A DNA stretch of 10,515 nt, from contig SYFN01000241.1 of assembly GCA_005800405.1 (NCBI GenBank), forward strand, positions 1 through 10,515, in the 5' to 3' direction. Below, piece by piece: positions 6,499-10,515 of this stretch. The notes beneath the pieces were generated by a model. The model made no database searches. It was not told the origin of the DNA and was given only the letters and a program-made list of their open reading frames with translations. Origin of the DNA: Burkholderiales bacterium. Its GTDB lineage: Bacteria; Pseudomonadota; Gammaproteobacteria; Burkholderiales; Burkholderiaceae_D. Numbering within the stretch: the first letter of the stretch is position 1; every line of letters begins with the position of its first letter. Both the position numbers and the translations under genes were made by a program.

Positions 6499-8022
6499 AT
6501 GAAATATTCCGATTTACGGGATTTTATTGCCAAATTAAAACAATCTGGCGAATTAACCCACGTGGCGTTACCCGTTTCCCCGCATTTGGAAATGACGGAG
6601 TTGTGCGACCGCACTCTGCGTGCGGGAGGCCCGGCTCTGCTATTTACTCAGCCGATCGGACACACGATGCCAGTGCTGGGTAACCTCTTTGGCACCCCTC
6701 AGCGGGTCGCCATGGGTATGGGCGCCGATGATGTGAGCGAGTTGCGCAAAATAGGCCATTTGCTCGCCGCCCTTAAAGAGCCCGAGCCACCCAAAGGTCT
6801 GCGCGATGTGCTCGGTCTAAGCTCGCTGATCAAGTCGGTCTGGGATATGGCGCCCCGGGAACTCCGCTCGGCGCCGTGCCAGGAGATCGTTTGGGAGGGA
6901 AGTGAGGTTGATCTTGCTCGCTTGCCGATTCAGCATTGTTGGCCGGGTGACATCGCGCCACTGATTACTTGGGGGCTGGTCATTACCCGGGGCCCTAATA
7001 AGAAGCGGCAAAATCTGGGTATCTACCGTCAGCAAGTGATCGGACCCAACAAACTCATCATGCGTTGGCTTGCCCACCGGGGCGGGGCGCTGGATTTCCG
7101 TGAGCATTGCTTGCAGAACCCGGGGAAACCTTATCCGATCGCAGTCGCGCTCGGCGCCGACCCGGCGACTATTCTGGGCGCGGGGACGCCGGTGCCAGAC
7201 AGCTTGTCCGAATATCAGTTCGCTGGGCTATTGCGCGGTAGTCGTACCGATCTGGTCAAGGCGAAGGGAAGTGAACTGCGCGTGCCGGCCTCGGCCGAGA
7301 TCGTGCTCGAGGGTCATATCTATCCAGAAGAGGCCAGTCAGATTGCGCCAGTGCCCGAGGGCGCGCCGGCCCGGCCGCGCACGGGCTACGAGCACGCGCT
7401 CGAAGGTCCGTTTGGCGACCACACGGGTTATTACAATGAGCAGGACTGGTTTCCGATATTGACCGTGGACCGCATCACGCTGCGGCAAGATGCGATCTAT
7501 CACTCGACCTACACGGGCAAGCCACCGGATGAGCCAGCGGTGCTTGGCGTAGCGCTCAACGAAGTGTTTGTGCCGCTACTGCAAAAACAATTCACAGAGA
7601 TCACGGACTTCTATCTACCGCCGGAGGGCTGCAGTTACCGAATAGCGGTCGTGCAAATGAAAAAATCCTATCCCGGTCACGCCAAGCGCGTGATGTTCGG
7701 CGTCTGGAGTTTTTTGCGGCAGTTCATGTACACCAAGTTCATCGTGGTGGTGGATGAAGATGTGAACATTCGCGATTGGAAAGAAGTGATCTGGGCCATC
7801 ACGACCCGGGTCGATCCTGTGCGCGACACGACCATGGTGGACAATACGCCAATTGATTATCTTGACTTTGCTTCGCCCGTGAGTGGCCTTGGCAGCAAGA
7901 TGGGGATTGACGCAACCAATAAATGGCCAGGTGAAACGAATCGCGAGTGGGGACGTACCATCACGATGGATGCGCAAGTCAAGGCACGCGTGGATGCCTT
8001 GTGGGCGCAATTGGGCTTCTGA
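6499..8022 (+). CDS. ubiD: 4-hydroxy-3-polyprenylbenzoate decarboxylase UbiD
   Basis: UbiD removes the carboxyl group from 4-hydroxy-3-polyprenylbenzoate in ubiquinone synthesis, using prenylated FMN supplied by UbiX plus a divalent metal. The protein has 507 residues (E. coli 497). Diagnostic stretches are NLGIYRQQ (172-179), [12 protein letters not shown] (263-274), [14 protein letters not shown] (301-314), [13 protein letters not shown] (334-346), and near the C-terminus [21 protein letters not shown] and DATNKWPGE. The acidic residues expected around the cofactor (E267, E302) are present. Between HIYPEE and LEGPFG lies a Pro/Ala-rich insertion (about 278-300) that E. coli UbiD lacks; betaproteobacterial UbiDs often carry an extra stretch there. 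The ATG at 6499 gives the standard [11 protein letters not shown]-terminus and is preferred over an in-frame GTG at 6448. No good Shine-Dalgarno precedes it. ubiX is not in the window. Confidence 0.96.
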   Translation: MKYSDLRDFIAKLKQSGELTHVALPVSPHLEMTELCDRTLRAGGPALLFTQPIGHTMPVLGNLFGTPQRVAMGMGADDVSELRKIGHLLAALKEPEPPKGLRDVLGLSSLIKSVWDMAPRELRSAPCQEIVWEGSEVDLARLPIQHCWPGDIAPLITWGLVITRGPNKKRQNLGIYRQQVIGPNKLIMRWLAHRGGALDFREHCLQNPGKPYPIAVALGADPATILGAGTPVPDSLSEYQFAGLLRGSRTDLVKAKGSELRVPASAEIVLEGHIYPEEASQIAPVPEGAPARPRTGYEHALEGPFGDHTGYYNEQDWFPILTVDRITLRQDAIYHSTYTGKPPDEPAVLGVALNEVFVPLLQKQFTEITDFYLPPEGCSYRIAVVQMKKSYPGHAKRVMFGVWSFLRQFMYTKFIVVVDEDVNIRDWKEVIWAITTRVDPVRDTTMVDNTPIDYLDFASPVSGLGSKMGIDATNKWPGETNREWGRTITMDAQVKARVDALWAQLGF

Positions 8023-8078
8023 GATCCGGGATTGCCCATCTTATTGGGAGAGCAGCGCGGTTTCTGCATGATGAATAC

Positions 8079-8087
8079 TGATAAAAT
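8079..8087 (+). promoter_or_regulatory. Extended -10 promoter of the 4.5S RNA gene
   Basis: TGATAAAAT is a TGn extended -10 element (TAAAAT at 8082-8087) placed so that transcription would start around 8094-8095, exactly at the first base of the RNA's closing stem. The -35 region is poor (TTTCTG, 8061-8066), as is common with extended -10 promoters. Confidence 0.6.
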
Positions 8088-8094
8088 CCACAGC

Positions 8095-8190
8095 GGCGGG
8101 CCCCTGCGCATTGCGGCATGGTCAACCTGGTCAGGTCGGGAACGAAGCAGCCACAGCCATATCCCGCAAGTGCCGCAGACAAGGCTCGCC
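8095..8190 (+). ncRNA. ffs: Signal recognition particle RNA, small bacterial (4.5S) type
   Basis: 4.5S RNA binds Ffh and targets membrane proteins to SecYEG through FtsY. The conserved domain IV is visible as GGTCAGGTCGGGAACGAAGC (8129-8148), with GGAA tetraloop 8139-8142 and the asymmetric loop side AGCAGCC (8146-8152). The flanks fold into one long hairpin: GGCGGGCC (8095-8102) with GGCTCGCC (8183-8190, one G-U pair), CTGCG (8104-8108) with CGCAG (8174-8178), and TTGCGG (8111-8116) with CCGCAA (8164-8169). The ends are set by the closing stem and may be off by a few bases. A weak T-rich stretch (8195-8200) follows. Location directly before dnaX is typical of betaproteobacteria. The tetraloop closing pair is G-C (8138, 8143) where E. 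coli has C-G, a compensated change. Confidence 0.93.
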
Positions 8191-8284
8191 TCGATTTCTT
8201 CACTGTGTTTCCGCTTGTCGCATGCCTTTGACAAGGCGCTCCATCTCACACCGGCAGTTCAGGCTTCGTCTGCAGCCTCTCGGG

Positions 8285-8290
8285 TAGAAT
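8285..8290 (+). promoter_or_regulatory. Possible -10 box for dnaX
   Basis: TAGAAT differs from the consensus at one base and would start transcription near 8297, about 22 nt before the preferred dnaX ATG. No good -35 sits at the right distance; a perfect TTGACA (8228-8233) is about 50 nt away and too far to pair with it. If this promoter is real, the upstream ATG at 8289 cannot be the start because it overlaps the box. Confidence 0.35.
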
Positions 8291-8318
8291 GCGTGACTCA
8301 TCGTTGATGGCGCCGGAC

Positions 8319-10142
8319 ATGTCTTATCAGGTTCTAGCACGCAAATACCGCCCGAAAAATTTCGACAGTCTGGTCGGCCAGGAACATGTCGTGCGGGCAC
8401 TCACGCACGCGCTGGAGCAAAAGCGCCTGCATCATGCCTATCTGTTCACCGGAACCCGAGGCGTCGGCAAGACCACGCTCTCGCGCATTCTGGCTAAATC
8501 CCTTAACTGCCAGGGCAGCGATGGTCAGGGTGACATTACCGCGCATCCCTGCGGTGTGTGCGAAGTCTGCGTCGCGATTGATGCGGGGCGCTTCGTTGAC
8601 TATATCGAAATGGATGCTGCATCGAATCGCGGTGTGGACGACATGGCGCAGCTGCTTGAGCAGGCGGTCTATGCACCCTCCAACGCGCGATTCAAAGTCT
8701 ATATGATCGACGAGGTGCACATGCTGTCCAGCCAGGCATTTAATTCGATGCTGAAGACGCTGGACGAGCCGCCCGAGCACGTCAAATTTATTCTCGCCAC
8801 CACCGATCCGCAAAAAATTCCGGTCACGGTGCTCTCTCGCTGTCTGCAGTTCAATCTGAAACAAATGGCACCTGCCGGTATCGTCAGCCATCTGGAAAAC
8901 ATCCTGGTGCAAGAGCACATTAGTTTCGAATCGCCTGCCTTGCGCTTGCTCGCGCAAGGCGCGCAGGGATCCATGCGAGATGCCTTGTCTCTGACCGATC
9001 AGGCCATTGCCTATGCGGCGGGTCGCGTCACGCTGGATGCAGTGCAAGGCATGCTCGGCGCGCTGGATCACGACTACCTCGTGGGCCTGCTTGAAGCGCT
9101 CTCTGCGCAGGATGGCGTCGCATTGCTGACGGTGGCGGATGACATGGCGGCGCGCAGTCTGTCTTTCAGCAATGCACTGCAGGATCTTGGTACGCTGCTC
9201 AATCGCATCGCGATTGCACAGACGGTGCCCGCTGCAATTCCCGATGAATTACCCGAGCGCGAAGATGTATTGCGTCTGGCTCGGTTGTTTTCGCCGGAAG
9301 ATATCCAGCTCTGTTACCAGATCGTTGTGCACGGTCGACATGAATTGGGTTTGGCACCCGATGAATATGCGGGCTTCACCATGACACTGTTACGCATGCT
9401 GGCGTTTTCGCCGGTGTCGTCAAGTGGAACATTGGGCACGTCGGGTGCGCAGTCCGGTGCTGCAGCCATAGCGCGTCCGGCAGCTGCCCGTTCATCAGCT
9501 ACGACAACGCCCGCAGCAACATCGCCCTCTGTGACCGCCTCATCCTCCGACAAATCGGCAGGTCCGGATAAAAAAAACATCAGCCCGGCGATGGTAGCAC
9601 TGGCGGCAGCGCGTGGCAGCAAAGCGGTGTCCAAATCCCCACCGCCCCACGATGATTTTTTGTCTGAACCGGCCCAAGCGATACCCGTTCAAGCCGGTAC
9701 TAACACGACTCAAAAAAAAACTGAGCCGCCGGGGCAAACCGTATCCGCTCCTGCCGCAGTGAGTACGATGGACTGGCCAGCGCTGGTCAGGCAATTACCC
9801 CTGAAAGGCGTGGTTCAGCAGCTGGCTATACAGAGCGAACTGCTCGCATGCGAAGAAAAAGATCAGATAGTCGTGATGAAACTGCGCGTACCCGTTGAAA
9901 CACTGCTCTCTGCGGGCAGTGCCGACAAATTGGCGGCAGCGCTGGGAAAATACTTTGGCAAGACCGTGCAGCTGGTAAACGATATTGGTGCCGTGACTCG
10001 TACCGCGCATGCCGAGTCGGTAGCTGACCAGGCGCGACGTCAAGCGCAGGCAGAGCAAACGCTCAAGGACGATCCGTTTGTGCAGACCCTGATGCGAGAA
10101 TTTGGTGCCACCATCGTGCCAGGTTCGATCAAACCGGTTTGA
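8319..10142 (+). CDS. dnaX: DNA polymerase III subunits tau and (by frameshift) gamma
   Basis: DnaX is the ATPase of the clamp loader; full-length tau also ties the polymerase cores and DnaB together at the fork. The 607-residue protein (E. coli tau 643) begins MSYQVLARKYRP, the conserved N-terminus. It has Walker A GTRGVGKT (45-52), four zinc cysteines C64, C78, C81 and C84, Walker B YMIDEVHM (128-135), the arginine-finger motif LSRC (172-175) and sensor 2 GSMRDALS (217-224). The collar domain ends near residue 364. A low-complexity Ala/Ser/Thr/Pro linker (about 365-483) leads to the tau-specific domain (484-607), which should bind the polymerase. The linker contains A8 and A9 runs that could produce a shorter gamma. 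ATGs at 8289 and 8307 are in frame, but neither has a clear Shine-Dalgarno, so the conserved N-terminus decides. The ybaB gene follows, as in many bacteria. Confidence 0.96.
   Translation: MSYQVLARKYRPKNFDSLVGQEHVVRALTHALEQKRLHHAYLFTGTRGVGKTTLSRILAKSLNCQGSDGQGDITAHPCGVCEVCVAIDAGRFVDYIEMDAASNRGVDDMAQLLEQAVYAPSNARFKVYMIDEVHMLSSQAFNSMLKTLDEPPEHVKFILATTDPQKIPVTVLSRCLQFNLKQMAPAGIVSHLENILVQEHISFESPALRLLAQGAQGSMRDALSLTDQAIAYAAGRVTLDAVQGMLGALDHDYLVGLLEALSAQDGVALLTVADDMAARSLSFSNALQDLGTLLNRIAIAQTVPAAIPDELPEREDVLRLARLFSPEDIQLCYQIVVHGRHELGLAPDEYAGFTMTLLRMLAFSPVSSSGTLGTSGAQSGAAAIARPAAARSSATTTPAATSPSVTASSSDKSAGPDKKNISPAMVALAAARGSKAVSKSPPPHDDFLSEPAQAIPVQAGTNTTQKKTEPPGQTVSAPAAVSTMDWPALVRQLPLKGVVQQLAIQSELLACEEKDQIVVMKLRVPVETLLSAGSADKLAAALGKYFGKTVQLVNDIGAVTRTAHAESVADQARRQAQAEQTLKDDPFVQTLMREFGATIVPGSIKPV
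9570..9578 (+). other. First candidate slippery site in dnaX (A8C)
   Basis: Eight A's followed by C encode K418-K419-N420 and contain A AAA AAC in frame as a -1 slippery heptamer (9572-9578). A -1 shift would add 25 codons and stop at TGA 9653-9655, giving a product of about 445 residues. A +1 shift stops sooner, at TAG 9595-9597. AGGT (9560-9563) lies upstream at a distance where E. coli dnaX has a stimulatory Shine-Dalgarno. I could not find a convincing downstream hairpin by eye. Confidence 0.35.
9712..9724 (+). other. Second, stronger candidate frameshift site in dnaX (A9, then -1 TGA)
   Basis: Nine A's sit in the frame CAA AAA AAA ACT (Q465-K466-K467-T468), forming the heptamer A AAA AAA (9713-9719). 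After a -1 slip the next codons are AAC and TGA (9722-9724), giving a protein of about 468 residues that keeps the whole ATPase and collar part. In E. coli dnaX the heptamer A AAA AAG is likewise followed by one -1 codon and UGA. Adding one A by polymerase slippage gives the same end. A modest hairpin is possible just downstream (GAGC 9723-9726 with GCTC 9747-9750). Confidence 0.5.
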
Positions 10143-10154
10143 ATTTTTAATTGA
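10129..10154 (+). terminator. Palindrome over the dnaX stop codon with T-tract, weak terminator candidate
   Basis: TCAAACCGGTTTGA (10129-10142) is a perfect 14-nt palindrome ending with the dnaX stop codon and followed by AATTTTTAATT. As a hairpin it has only a 5-bp stem with a CCGG loop, so termination would be weak and read-through into ybaB is expected. Confidence 0.25.
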
Positions 10155-10176
10155 GAGATATGGTAATCGTCAATGT

Positions 10177-10212
10177 TTCATGTCGACTCAATGCAGCTGC
10201 ATGATACATGAA
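10177..10212. repeat. Nested palindrome in the dnaX-ybaB gap
   Basis: The perfect 12-nt palindrome ATGCAGCTGCAT (10191-10202) is enclosed by a second inverted pair, TTCATGT (10177-10183) and ACATGAA (10206-10212). It could be an operator or an mRNA hairpin. No T-tract follows. The function is unknown. Confidence 0.45.
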
Positions 10213-10294
10213 TTTGGAAGATTCGAGATTCATCGCTCTTTAAGTTAAAGTTTTCTGGTTCTGTTTAATTTGTATTTCCATAAAGGAGTCCATC

Positions 10295-10515
10295 ATGATG
10301 AAGGGCCAACTCGCCGGTCTTATGAAACAAGCCCAGGCCATGCAGGACAACATGAAAAAAATGCAGGACCAGCTGGCCTCAATCGAAGTCGAGGGGCAAG
10401 CAGGTGCTGGCATGGTCAAGGTCATCATGACCTGCAAGAATGACGTCAAGCGCGTCACCATTGATCCCTCCTTGCTGGGCGAAGACAAGGACATGCTGGA
10501 AGATCTGGTCGCAGC
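10295..10515 (+). CDS. ybaB: YbaB/EbfC nucleoid-associated protein, 5' part; 3' end outside window
   Basis: This is the start of a small DNA-binding, nucleoid-associated protein of the YbaB/EbfC family (about 105-110 residues), which forms a dimer shaped like tweezers. The first 73 codons are present and open to the window edge. They show the family pattern: a long N-terminal helix rich in Met, Gln and Lys ([19 protein letters not shown], residues 9-27), then [12 protein letters not shown] (32-43) and [19 protein letters not shown] (54-72), which closely follow E. coli YbaB. AAGGAG (10283-10288) precedes two adjacent ATGs at 10295 and 10298; either may be the start. The place after dnaX is the usual one, commonly followed by recR, which would lie beyond the window. 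Confidence 0.95.
   Translation, partial: MMKGQLAGLMKQAQAMQDNMKKMQDQLASIEVEGQAGAGMVKVIMTCKNDVKRVTIDPSLLGEDKDMLEDLVA

Noticed and set aside
8228..8233. Perfect TTGACA as -35 box for dnaX
   Set aside because: No -10-like sequence lies 15-19 nt downstream; the next good one (TAGAAT at 8285) is far too distant.
7979..8307. Open frames on both strands across 8032-8307 and 7979-8203
   Set aside because: They overlap the 4.5S RNA gene and the ubiD end and have no protein family features; the RNA structure explains the region.
8289..8318. dnaX starts at 8289 or 8307
   Set aside because: DnaX proteins begin at MSYQVLARK; the extra residues have no family match, and the 8289 ATG overlaps a -10-like box.

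Overview
The window carries housekeeping genes of a proteobacterium, most likely a betaproteobacterium of the Burkholderiales type. The pointers are the order ribD-ribE-ribBX-ribH-nusB-aminotransferase, a RibB protein whose cyclohydrolase-like half has lost its active site, a UbiD with an extra loop, and the small 4.5S RNA gene directly upstream of dnaX. Base composition is moderately GC-rich. The exact genus cannot be read from the sequence. I see no mobile elements, CRISPR arrays, phage genes or tRNAs.

Left part (1-4966, all + strand): a riboflavin cluster. It opens with the 3' part of ribD (cut by the window edge), then ribE (riboflavin synthase), a 232-nt gap with a possible new promoter, ribBX (DHBP synthase fused to a dead GTP cyclohydrolase II-like domain), ribH (lumazine synthase), nusB (antitermination factor) and a PLP-dependent class I/II aminotransferase. 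RibD, RibBX, RibH and RibE cover the pathway except a working GTP cyclohydrolase II, which must be encoded elsewhere, and the dephosphorylation step. No FMN riboswitch is visible.

Middle (4967-6498): the aminotransferase converges on a minus-strand gene for a membrane-anchored lytic-transglycosylase-like protein, with a nested inverted repeat between them. The position of the catalytic glutamate holds alanine, so this is a candidate pseudoenzyme. Upstream of it is a gap of about 570 nt with no convincing gene, ending in a very AT-rich patch before ubiD.

Right part (6499-10515, + strand): ubiD (ubiquinone-pathway decarboxylase), the ffs gene for the SRP 4.5S RNA (which folds convincingly into a long hairpin with the conserved domain IV), dnaX (DNA polymerase III tau, with two poly-A slippery sites in its linker, one giving an immediate UGA in the -1 frame as in E. 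coli gamma synthesis), and the start of the ybaB/ebfC nucleoid-associated protein, cut by the window end. The dnaX-ybaB junction is AT-rich and full of palindromes.

Nothing here looks like a wholly new system. The items most worth a second look are the dnaX frameshift signals, the Glu-to-Ala transglycosylase and the degenerate RibBX domain.
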